Assembly (NCBI GenBank): GCA_021816545.1 | Contig: JAKAXP010000167.1 | Coordinates: 1-5,190, forward strand | Length of the DNA stretch: 5,190 nucleotides | Source of the DNA: Bacteroidota bacterium | GTDB lineage: Bacteria; Bacteroidota; Bacteroidia; Bacteroidales; VadinHA17 | Reading direction: 5' to 3' | In this document: positions 1 through 5,190 of the stretch, piece after piece | Position numbering within the stretch: position 1 is the first letter of the stretch | How the letters are laid out: the number at the start of each line of letters is the position of its first letter | Program-made: the position numbers and the translations under genes | Notes under the pieces: generated by a model | The model's database searches: none | Told to the model about the DNA's origin: nothing | Seen by the model: the letters and a program-made list of their open reading frames with translations, nothing else

Positions 1-450
1 CGGCTCCGGTGATCCCGAATTTTTGAGTAACGGCATCTGTAAGGTTCTTTCTGACTGCAAGGATAAGGATTACCCTTGTTTCATGCAGCAGACCGCTGAT
101 CCTGTCACTCCATCCCTGGCCCCTGAGCTCCAGCGGGCCAACCTCATCAATGATGACTACATCCATCGCCCTGTTTGCTGCCGGATCCAGTGCCCTGTGA
201 CCGGCCCTGTGACCGGCCTCATCCATTGCAAACCGCTCAACTCCCACCGTGGCAACGCCGGTCTGTCTCAGGAAGGGGGTCCTTTCACCAGTGCGGATAT
301 CGGTAATATCGTACCCGGTTGTCTTTCCCTCCCCCATTAACCGCAGAGCAAGTATTCCTCCTGTACTGATACCGCTTTCCTTAAGAAGGCCGGTCAGCCT
401 GACCAGCCATGCGGTCTTTCCTTCGCCAACGGCACCGGTAACTATGAATA
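1..450 (-). other. THEP1/NTPCR-like nucleoside-triphosphatase domain
   Basis: This is the C-terminal domain of the membrane fusion protein. It shows a P-loop GAVGEGKT with codons at 436-413 and a Walker B with DEVGPLEL starting at 148. The aspartate-glutamate pair D500/E501 would coordinate Mg2+ and activate water. The order P-loop, GxxTGGILA, TGYDITDIRTGER, then IIDEVGPLEL and LAVRKNL matches the small THEP1 family, which hydrolyses NTPs. Known THEP1 proteins are usually free-standing at about 170-190 residues; here the domain follows membrane segments and a basic helical linker, so it is probably cytoplasmic and membrane-tethered. Confidence 0.85.
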
Positions 451-1645
451 CCTTTCTGGTTTCCTCCTGCTCCCTTCTCACCTCGTTGAGTCTCCTCTCC
501 ACCCGTGTGATCATCCGGTTAAGGATGGAAACAGGCTTCCTTACGGCAGTCTTAAGGTCAGGCATGTCTGCGATCATCGTCGGAAGGCTTGCTGCTGACA
601 GCTCCAGGGCAACCGGGAGTTGCCTCAGGCGCGTACGGCTGAAAAGAGCGCGGATTTTCGGATTGTATAGCTCAGTCCCCAGGGCTGAAAAGCCAACGAT
701 GATTATAACGGCACGGAAGTTCATCTGGATACCAATCAGAATCGCTTCAGTGAGGCTGTTTTTTTCATGGCTGAATGCTGTAAAGACAAGGGCCGAAAGC
801 ATGGTAATTATAACAAAAGTAACCCAGAAGCCGGGCTTGGACAACTGCCGCATCGCCCGTTTGTATCTCATGGCAAGAACTGCTATTGACGGGATTACTA
901 TAATGACCCACCAAATCCATGTAAGTATACTTACAACCACGAGCATTCCGGCCACAATCAGGATATCTGCCGCCAGCCAGGAAAGGGAATAGTCAAAGGA
1001 ATCATTCTTCCTTTTCTCGGGTGATCTGATCACAGCCGGCTCGGGGAGTGATTCCTCCGGAGGAAGTGACGCAATCCGCCTCCCGGTTATGATTCCTGCC
1101 ACAGCGGTTACAGCGCCGAACAGCGCATAGATTGACAGCAAAAGAACCAGCGGAGCCCAGAAGGCATCAAATTTCAGGCTGAGCTGTTTCTCAGCCCAGG
1201 AAGTGATTCCCGAGTATATCTCCACCAGGTTGCCCCCGTAAAAAATGACCATGTTGAAGATCTTCTGGAACAGGTTCCATGACATTGCCAGCATTGAACC
1301 TATTATAAAACCCAGGTATGTCCGGCCAAGGAGCCTGACGGAGACCTCCAGCAGGACTGACTCCATTATAATTGCTATCATCGGTCCGAAGATGATTGCG
1401 CTGGGCGACATGGCCTTCATGAGTGCGCAGATAAGGCCTGCCCTCCAGTACAGTCCGTGCTGGCGCCAGCGGTAGCTGACGGCTATTAGTATGACGAGAG
1501 CGATGGCGGTAAGCATGTTACCGCTGAATGGCACGCGCAGGTTATGCAGGAAACTGCCGAGGACGATCTCGGCAGCAGCCCATATGGTGCCAATAATGGA
1601 TGCCCTGATCCACTTGTCACTTATAGCTGTCCTGTCCCTGCTCAA
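1..1645 (-). CDS. ECF-S/EcfT-like membrane protein fused to a THEP1-type P-loop NTPase (3' end outside window)
   Basis: Reading the minus strand from TTG at 1645-1643 gives 548 codons without a stop to the left edge. An in-frame TAA at 1669-1667 closes the upstream side, and the next Met (residue 44) would remove the first helix, so TTG is the best start. No well-spaced Shine-Dalgarno is seen. Residues 12-186 hold about six hydrophobic helices resembling an ECF S component, including LRVPFSGNML (36-45) and MKAMSPSAIIFGPM (76-89). Residues 187-218 are a charged, proline-rich linker. Residues 221-360 carry about four hydrophobic segments and an EcfT-like stretch (FRAVIIIVGFS at 310-320, then basic amphipathic helices ending LPTMIADMP at 354-362). 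Residues 398-548 are an NTPase: Walker A GAVGEGKT (404-411), GYDITDIRTGER (444-455), Walker B DVVIIDEVGPLEL (495-507), the pattern of THEP1/NTPCR NTPases. No ABC signature LSGGQ is visible. The NTPase looks nearly complete, so little should be missing. The start is 28 nt after the isomerase stop, suggesting co-transcription. The THEP1 call is firm; the S/T assignments are inference, and the substrate is unknown. Confidence 0.85.
   Translation of the reverse strand, partial: MSRDRTAISDKWIRASIIGTIWAAAEIVLGSFLHNLRVPFSGNMLTAIALVILIAVSYRWRQHGLYWRAGLICALMKAMSPSAIIFGPMIAIIMESVLLEVSVRLLGRTYLGFIIGSMLAMSWNLFQKIFNMVIFYGGNLVEIYSGITSWAEKQLSLKFDAFWAPLVLLLSIYALFGAVTAVAGIITGRRIASLPPEESLPEPAVIRSPEKRKNDSFDYSLSWLAADILIVAGMLVVVSILTWIWWVIIVIPSIAVLAMRYKRAMRQLSKPGFWVTFVIITMLSALVFTAFSHEKNSLTEAILIGIQMNFRAVIIIVGFSALGTELYNPKIRALFSRTRLRQLPVALELSAASLPTMIADMPDLKTAVRKPVSILNRMITRVERRLNEVRREQEETRKVFIVTGAVGEGKTAWLVRLTGLLKESGISTGGILALRLMGEGKTTGYDITDIRTGERTPFLRQTGVATVGVERFAMDEAGHRAGHRALDPAANRAMDVVIIDEVGPLELRGQGWSDRISGLLHETRVILILAVRKNLTDAVTQKFGITGA
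192..218 (-). repeat. 12-bp in-frame tandem duplication inside the NTPase domain
   Basis: The 12-bp unit gccctgtgaccg occurs at 192-203 and 204-215, and the periodicity continues for three more bases to 218. On the minus strand it encodes AGHR twice (residues 477-484), just before Walker B. Twelve bases preserve the frame and add four residues in what should be the loop or helix leading to the Walker B strand. It looks like a recent slippage event that the protein tolerates. Confidence 0.9.
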
Positions 1646-1673
1646 ACGGTAGTATGTGGTTTCCCCTTACAAA

Positions 1674-2612
1674 TCAGAACGGATCGCACTCACGGTAGGC
1701 TTCAATGACCCGCCGGGCACCCTCGGGGCCTTTGCCGCTACGTCCGTGCTCCATACATATCACGCCAGTATAGTCGCGGGAGAGAAGATAGCTGAAAATA
1801 TTCCTGTAATTTATCTCTCCTGTGGTAGGCTCATTTCTACCCGGATTATCCCCGACATGGAAGGCAGCAATCTCGTCCCAGCAGGTTTCTATATTGGGTA
1901 TCAGGTTACCCTCCGAGATCTGCTGGTGATAGATATCCTCCACAATCTTGACTGCCGGGCTGTTGACTGCCCTGCATACCTGATATGCCTGAGGCATCCC
2001 CGTGAGCCAGAGCCCGGGGTGGTCACGCAAAGTATTCAGCGGCTCAATCACCAGGGTCATCCCTTCTGGTCCAACAAGGTCAGCACAGTATTTCAGGTTC
2101 TCGATGACGTTTGTCAGCTGAATGTCAGGGTGAATCCTGTAATCATACCTCCCCGGCACAACCAGGGCGGTCTTGAAACCTGTCCTTCCTGCCACTTCAA
2201 TACCCTCTTCCATTTTTGTTGTAAGGAAGTCGCGCACCTCCCTGTGGGGAAGCACAAAGGAGGTCTTGCCAAAATCGGCATAGAGTACCCAGGGGCCCAT
2301 CATCAGCCCCATCTTCTGGATCTTTGTGGCTATTTTCTCCTGCTCATCCATCGGACGGCCGGGAAGCCCGTTGTCAAACAAAGCCCTGAATCCCTTGTCA
2401 GCAATGAACTGGATATTGTCAAGCGGATCATCACTTCCGCACAGCTCGCGGAACATCCCTATCGACGGAGCATATGCAAGCCTGAAGGGTTTGTCGGCAT
2501 CAGGAATGGCAGCTGACCTGCTCCGGCCTGAGAGAATTGCAGGAGCTGCAAACAGCGCTGTGCCTGCTGCTGCGGCACCCCTCAGGAAACTGCGTCTTGA
2601 TCTTGATTCCAT
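1674..2612 (-). CDS. Tat-exported hydroxypyruvate isomerase-like TIM-barrel protein (xylose isomerase-like family)
   Basis: The 312-residue product begins with a twin-arginine signal (RSRRSFLRG at 4-12, hydrophobic stretch 13-27, AAPA near 22-25 as a possible cleavage region), so it should be exported folded to the periplasm. The rest matches the AP-endonuclease-2/xylose-isomerase-like TIM barrel family, close to hydroxypyruvate isomerase (Hyi). Candidate metal/catalytic residues are E190 (VIEPLN), D226 (EDIYHQQ), H252 (FHVGD) and E288 (ICMEHG). The run DNPGRNEPTTGEINY (255-269) is the strongest Hyi-like hallmark. Typical cytoplasmic Hyi proteins are about 260 residues; the extra length is the signal region. 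In this family such enzymes isomerise or epimerise small keto-sugars or hydroxypyruvate with a divalent metal; the real substrate here is unknown. The ATG at 2612 lies 15 nt after the oxidoreductase stop in AT-rich sequence without a Shine-Dalgarno, and the start is fixed by the intact Tat signal. Co-transcription with both neighbours is likely. Confidence 0.92.
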   Translation of the reverse strand: MESRSRRSFLRGAAAAGTALFAAPAILSGRSRSAAIPDADKPFRLAYAPSIGMFRELCGSDDPLDNIQFIADKGFRALFDNGLPGRPMDEQEKIATKIQKMGLMMGPWVLYADFGKTSFVLPHREVRDFLTTKMEEGIEVAGRTGFKTALVVPGRYDYRIHPDIQLTNVIENLKYCADLVGPEGMTLVIEPLNTLRDHPGLWLTGMPQAYQVCRAVNSPAVKIVEDIYHQQISEGNLIPNIETCWDEIAAFHVGDNPGRNEPTTGEINYRNIFSYLLSRDYTGVICMEHGRSGKGPEGARRVIEAYRECDPF

Positions 2613-2627
2613 AATAAAATCAGGTAT

Positions 2628-3956
2628 CTATTCGCCCGGTACAGGCACCGTCTTCGAAACATCAACCGGTCCCATCTCAAATACCTTCGGACCAAGCTTG
2701 AGCTCGGAATTCATCATCTCGTCCCATGTGACCTTCTTGCCGGTATAAGCAGAGACACGGCCCATTATGCCGGCCATTGTGGAAACTGCAACAAACTCTG
2801 CCTCATTCAGCGGTTTGCCAGTACGTATGGCTGTGACAAAATCGATGTGCTCCTGGTCGTACGGACTGCGGATGAGCTGATCTGTCATCTTGCCCTGTTC
2901 GTCAAGCTTGTAACCGTCATACTTCCAGAGCTCGGCTCCGGCCTGATCCCAGACTGTATTCTGGCAGTTTGAGGTACCTTTTGTCCCCTGTATCCATTCA
3001 GACACGTTCCCTTCGCAACCGTTTATCTGGCGGCACATGCTGTGAACATGGAACCCCCCGTCATAAATGAAGTCGGTGCTGAAGAAATCATACTGGTCGC
3101 CTGTGACGCGGCGGTGGCGTGCGCCAAAGGATACAGCCGATACGGGCTTTTTACCTGTGAACCAATTTACTACATCAATATTATGGACATGCTGCTCCAC
3201 GATATGGTCTCCTGAAAGCCAGCACCAGTTGACCCAGTCACGGATCATGTATTCCATTTCTGACCATGTCGGGTTGGGATCACGGTACCAAAGCTGGTTC
3301 TGGTTCCAGTAGCAGTTGGCGGCCACTATGTCTCCTATCATCCCCTCCTGTACCTTGCCCCAGGTAGCAACATAGTCATGCTGGTGATGCCGCTGGGTAC
3401 CGGTTACAACGCAGAGTTCCATCCCCTTTGCCTTCTCGCCTGTGGCCATGATCTGCCTCACCCCTGCCGGATCAACGGCAACGGGTTTCTCCATGAAAAC
3501 ATGCTTCCCGGCTGAGACGGCTGCCTCGAAATGTTCAGGGCGGAAGAATGGAGGTGTTGCCAGGATGATCACATCAACGCCTGAGTCAATAACCTTCTGG
3601 AATGCATCGAACCCGGTGAAGCATTTTTCATCGGCAATCTCAACTCCGTCCTTTGCAAGCCTTTCACGGCATGCGGTTATTCTGTCTTCAAAGACATCAC
3701 CGAGTGCTGAAACTGTCAGGTTAGGCCCTGCATGAATAAAGTTGATTGCAGCGCCGGTGCCCCTTCCTCCGCACCCGATTAGGCCTGCCTTGAGCAGCGG
3801 TCCGTCAGGCGCCGCATCAGGCATGACAGGCAGAACGACCTTTGGCCGTTTTTCGGTTGAACATGATGTTATCAGAGCCGGTACAACAATGCCGGCAGCC
3901 CCGGCTGCAACAGCTGTTCCAAGAAAACTTCTTCTGGTGATGGGTGATTTTTTCAT
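2628..3956 (-). CDS. Gfo/Idh/MocA-family NAD(P)-dependent oxidoreductase with Tat signal and lipobox
   Basis: The 442-residue product opens with a Tat signal (ITRRSFLGT at 6-14) and a hydrophobic segment ending in the lipobox-like ITSC with C32, so it may be a Tat-exported lipoprotein facing the periplasm. A Rossmann fold follows: the dinucleotide loop GLIGCGGRGTG is at 58-68, an acidic residue after the second strand (GDVFED, 86-91) probably contacts the cofactor ribose, and EKPVA (156-160) supplies the conserved family lysine K157. The substrate domain carries WCWLSGDHIVEQHVHNID (244-261), whose H258 and D261 fit the family's HxxD catalytic pair. About 440 residues is usual for the exported members common in Bacteroidota and Planctomycetota. 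These enzymes oxidise or reduce sugars or cyclitols; since NAD(P) is absent from the periplasm, exported members are expected to hold it tightly, as in glucose-fructose oxidoreductase. Substrate unknown. The ATG at 3956 is fixed by the intact Tat signal; a candidate -7 box lies about 20 nt upstream. Confidence 0.93.
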   Translation of the reverse strand: MKKSPITRRSFLGTAVAAGAAGIVVPALITSCSTEKRPKVVLPVMPDAAPDGPLLKAGLIGCGGRGTGAAINFIHAGPNLTVSALGDVFEDRITACRERLAKDGVEIADEKCFTGFDAFQKVIDSGVDVIILATPPFFRPEHFEAAVSAGKHVFMEKPVAVDPAGVRQIMATGEKAKGMELCVVTGTQRHHQHDYVATWGKVQEGMIGDIVAANCYWNQNQLWYRDPNPTWSEMEYMIRDWVNWCWLSGDHIVEQHVHNIDVVNWFTGKKPVSAVSFGARHRRVTGDQYDFFSTDFIYDGGFHVHSMCRQINGCEGNVSEWIQGTKGTSNCQNTVWDQAGAELWKYDGYKLDEQGKMTDQLIRSPYDQEHIDFVTAIRTGKPLNEAEFVAVSTMAGIMGRVSAYTGKKVTWDEMMNSELKLGPKVFEMGPVDVSKTVPVPGE

Positions 3957-3976
3957 GATGGTTATGGTTGGATGTT

Positions 3977-3984
3977 CAAAGATA
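3977..3984 (-). promoter_or_regulatory. Candidate Bacteroidota -7 box (TATCTTTG) upstream of the oxidoreductase
   Basis: Read on the minus strand this octamer matches the Bacteroidota housekeeping -7 consensus TAnnTTTG exactly. It would start transcription near 3971-3970 and give a leader of about 14 nt before the ATG at 3956. I see no convincing -33 TTTG at the usual distance: a TTG occurs only 12 nt upstream of the box, which is too close. The box lies at the edge of the octamer repeat tract. It is a candidate only, but fits the only long gap in the window. Confidence 0.4.
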
Positions 3985-3992
3985 ATGTTTTT

Positions 3993-4066
3993 GTCTCAAG
4001 GTCTGAAGGTCTCATGCCTGAAGGTCTTATGTGTAGAGTCTTGCGGTCCTGCAGTCTTGCGGTCTG
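3993..4066. repeat. Degenerate octamer tandem repeat (minus-strand unit about AGACCTTC / AGACCGCA)
   Basis: The plus-strand motif GTCT or a one-base variant recurs at 3993, 4001, 4009, 4016, 4024, 4038, 4046, 4054 and 4062, with 7- or 8-base spacing and one degraded unit near 4031. On the minus strand the units read AGACCGCA, AGACTGCA, GGACCGCA, AGACTCTA, then AGACCTTC, AGGCATG, AGACCTTC, AGACCTTG. The units are too short and variable for CRISPR. Similar low-complexity tracts are familiar to me between genes of some Bacteroidales, but no function is established. Confidence 0.75.
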
Positions 4067-4098
4067 ATTGAATAGTGAATAACCTGTCACAAAACACT

Positions 4099-4126
4099 AT
4101 TGCCTACTGGCTACTGCCTATTGCCT
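4099..4126. repeat. Four-unit 7-bp tandem repeat (minus-strand unit AGGCAAT / AGGCAGT)
   Basis: Four consecutive heptamers on the plus strand read ATTGCCT, ACTGGCT, ACTGCCT, ATTGCCT, without spacer. On the minus strand this is AGGCAAT, AGGCAGT, AGCCAGT, AGGCAAT. The array begins two bases past the TAA of the cytochrome/FGE-domain gene, so it sits in that transcript's 3' end. Its unit differs in sequence and period from the octamer tract 30 bp away. Confidence 0.85.
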
Positions 4127-4128
4127 GA

Positions 4129-5190
4129 TTACCAATCCATTACAACACGGAATCCCACATGGAAACAATCCGAGTACCACCAGATGCTCTTCGGCATCTG
4201 CGGGTCGGTCTTCAGCCACTCATCGGTGCGGGTACGGTCACGGGAAGCACTCCGTACACCGGCAGCACCGTCGCGGAATGACCCGCCCCTGACTACATGT
4301 TCGGTCGTCCCTTCATATATGTCTGAGCAGAATTCAGCAACATTGCCACTCATGTTCCTTATCCCCCAGGGATTGGCCCTGACTGCTGAAGGCTCCTGCG
4401 TCTTTGACGGGCTGTTGCCACTGTAAATCACATAAGTATTTATTACTGCCGTGTCAGCCCTGCCTCCAAAAAGTCCCTTCTTTTCAAATTTTGCCGGGTC
4501 TCCGGGGAAGAAATAGGGAGTTGCAGTTCCCGCACGGCATGCATATTCCCACTCTGCCTCAGTCGGTAGCCTGTAAGTCCTGCCCGTCACCTTCGAGAGC
4601 CACCTGCAATAGGTTTCAGCTGCATGCCAGCTCATCGAAATAGCCGGCCTCTGTCCCATTCCCCAGTTCTGGTCGGGCTTCCCGTAGGGAGGCGTCGCAC
4701 CACTTATTGCATCCACTCCCGCCCCCTTTGCTCTTGAACCTTCGGTATCGGTGCTTCTCCCCTCTGATGCTGTCTGCCTGTAAAACTCCATATACTCATT
4801 CCATGTCACCTCAACCTCAGCTATGAAGAATGAATCAACCTCAGCCTTCCGAAGTTGTTCATCGCTGTCGCGAAGAGGCTCATCCTCAGGACTGCCCATT
4901 GTGAACCTGCCACCGGGCACCGCAATCATCCCGAACGAAACACCTGATCCGGGAATCTGCTCGGTAAAGTCTGAAAATGCAGTTACAGTTGCAGGCTGTT
5001 CATACAGCGTATCAGGTTTTGCCTCTGCAACACCGAAACCCTTATTGCTGCCATGAAGGTAACCCTCGATGTAGTGACCGGAATTGAGATGACAGCTGAT
5101 GCACTGCAGGTCTTCTCCCTTTTCGGTAATCTGCTTGTAATAAAGATGTGCATCGGATCCCTCCCGGGTCAGCTTCGCCGGGAACAGGTT
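4129..5190 (-). CDS. NapC/NirT-like c-type cytochrome fused to an FGE-sulfatase (SUMF1-like) domain (5' end outside window)
   Basis: The minus-strand frame is open from the right edge to TAA at 4131-4129, giving 353 codons. An ATG at 4929 is internal, because the 87 codons before it are open and contain recognisable sequence. Counting from the edge, residues 29-39 read QCISCHLNSGH, a covalent heme c site (C30, C33, H34); the run just before it (YYKQITEKGEDLQC) resembles the last heme region of NapC/NirT/NrfH quinol dehydrogenases, so more hemes and a membrane anchor probably lie upstream. Residues 88-353 form an FGE-sulfatase domain: GGRFTMGSPEDE, RPAISMSWHAAETYCRWLS (181-199), RLPTEAEWEYACRAG (207-221), NPWGIRNMSGNVAEF (273-287), VVRGGSF (299-305) and a final VGFRVVMDW. 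The segment after RGGSF (RDGAAGVRSASR) has neither of the two active-site cysteines of real FGE, so sulfatase activation is unlikely. The heme site implies Sec export and a periplasmic, possibly redox, role. The FGE-fold call is firm, the NapC/NirT call moderate. Confidence 0.87.
   Translation of the reverse strand, partial: NLFPAKLTREGSDAHLYYKQITEKGEDLQCISCHLNSGHYIEGYLHGSNKGFGVAEAKPDTLYEQPATVTAFSDFTEQIPGSGVSFGMIAVPGGRFTMGSPEDEPLRDSDEQLRKAEVDSFFIAEVEVTWNEYMEFYRQTASEGRSTDTEGSRAKGAGVDAISGATPPYGKPDQNWGMGQRPAISMSWHAAETYCRWLSKVTGRTYRLPTEAEWEYACRAGTATPYFFPGDPAKFEKKGLFGGRADTAVINTYVIYSGNSPSKTQEPSAVRANPWGIRNMSGNVAEFCSDIYEGTTEHVVRGGSFRDGAAGVRSASRDRTRTDEWLKTDPQMPKSIWWYSDCFHVGFRVVMDW
5089..5103 (-). other. 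CXXCH heme c-binding motif codons
   Basis: The minus-strand codons read TGC ATC AGC TGT CAT, encoding C-I-S-C-H. The cysteines would form thioethers to heme and the histidine would be the proximal iron ligand. A further histidine (residue 39, SGH) follows five residues later and could serve another heme. One motif is visible in the 87 residues before the FGE domain; any others lie beyond the right edge. Confidence 0.8.

Larger units (their letters stand above)
3957..4128. other. Intergenic region of 172 bp, mostly short-period repeats
   Basis: This is the only sizeable gap between genes. From the upstream gene's stop it holds a 7-bp tandem repeat, about 30 bp of unique sequence, a degenerate octamer repeat tract, and an AT-rich leader with a candidate -7 box. 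I find no ORF of note, no tRNA, and no clear GC-rich hairpin followed by a T run, so transcription from the cytochrome/FGE gene may or may not end here. Confidence 0.75.

Noticed and set aside
1..450. ABC-type ATPase domain
   Set aside because: The P-loop and Walker B are present, but there is no LSGGQ signature or H-loop pattern, and IIDEVGPLEL is typical of THEP1-family NTPases.
249..992. 247-codon plus-strand ORF
   Set aside because: It is antisense to the membrane/NTPase gene, whose Walker motifs and helices are unambiguous. Its product is low-complexity, rich in S, R and I, and fits no family I recognise.
1656..2516. 286-codon plus-strand ORF
   Set aside because: It is antisense to the Tat-exported isomerase, which has family motifs along its whole length. 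The plus-strand product shows no recognisable motif.
2628..3956. Assignment of the oxidoreductase as a GH109 glycosidase
   Set aside because: GH109 enzymes share the Tat signal and Rossmann fold, but I do not see their PTHG-type active-site motif; the corresponding region reads GDHIVEQHVHNID, as in other Gfo/Idh/MocA members.
3993..4126. CRISPR array
   Set aside because: Units are 7-8 bp, adjacent and degenerate, with no unique spacers and no cas genes nearby.
4030..4128. Intrinsic terminator after the cytochrome/FGE gene
   Set aside because: No GC-rich stem followed by a T run is seen on the minus strand; the apparent self-complementarity comes from the repeats.
4129..4929. FGE-domain protein as a complete gene starting at the ATG at 4929
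   Set aside because: The frame stays open for 87 more codons to the window edge and encodes a heme-binding motif. A start at 4929 would also leave an exported-type protein without a signal.

Overview
The window reads as chromosomal DNA of a Bacteroidota (Bacteroidales-like) bacterium. This rests on gene content (Tat-exported Gfo/Idh/MocA oxidoreductase next to a Tat-exported xylose-isomerase-like TIM barrel, and an FGE-sulfatase-fold protein joined to a c-type cytochrome), on the lack of clear Shine-Dalgarno sequences, on a TAnnTTTG-type -7 box, and on short-period degenerate repeats in the one intergenic gap. No marker gene is present, so the assignment is an inference. All four supported genes lie on the minus strand and read from right to left. 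The long plus-strand ORFs are shadows.

Layout in transcription order. (1) 5190-4129: 3' part of a large protein. A CXXCH heme site in a NapC/NirT-like context is followed by a complete FGE-sulfatase (SUMF1-like) domain that lacks the catalytic cysteines of true formylglycine-generating enzymes. The frame is open to the right edge, so the Met at 4929 is internal. (2) 4128-3957: 172-bp gap with two tandem repeat families (7-bp and about 8-bp periods) and a candidate -7 promoter box. (3) 3956-2628: Tat/lipobox-bearing Gfo/Idh/MocA oxidoreductase. (4) 2612-1674: Tat-bearing hydroxypyruvate-isomerase-like TIM barrel, 15 nt downstream. (5) 1645-1: an uninterrupted 548-codon frame leaving the window at the left edge, beginning at a probable TTG 28 nt after the isomerase stop. 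It encodes a six-helix ECF-S-like membrane domain, an EcfT-like membrane/coupling domain and a C-terminal THEP1-type P-loop NTPase.

Genes 3-5 look like one transcription unit. The oxidoreductase and isomerase are probably periplasmic and may act in sequence on a sugar or sugar-derived keto compound. The membrane NTPase could then be an uptake system, but its substrate cannot be read from sequence. The most notable item is this last gene: it resembles an ECF-type transporter in one polypeptide, but its NTPase belongs to the THEP1 family rather than the ABC family. It is easily missed because no stop codon falls inside the window.
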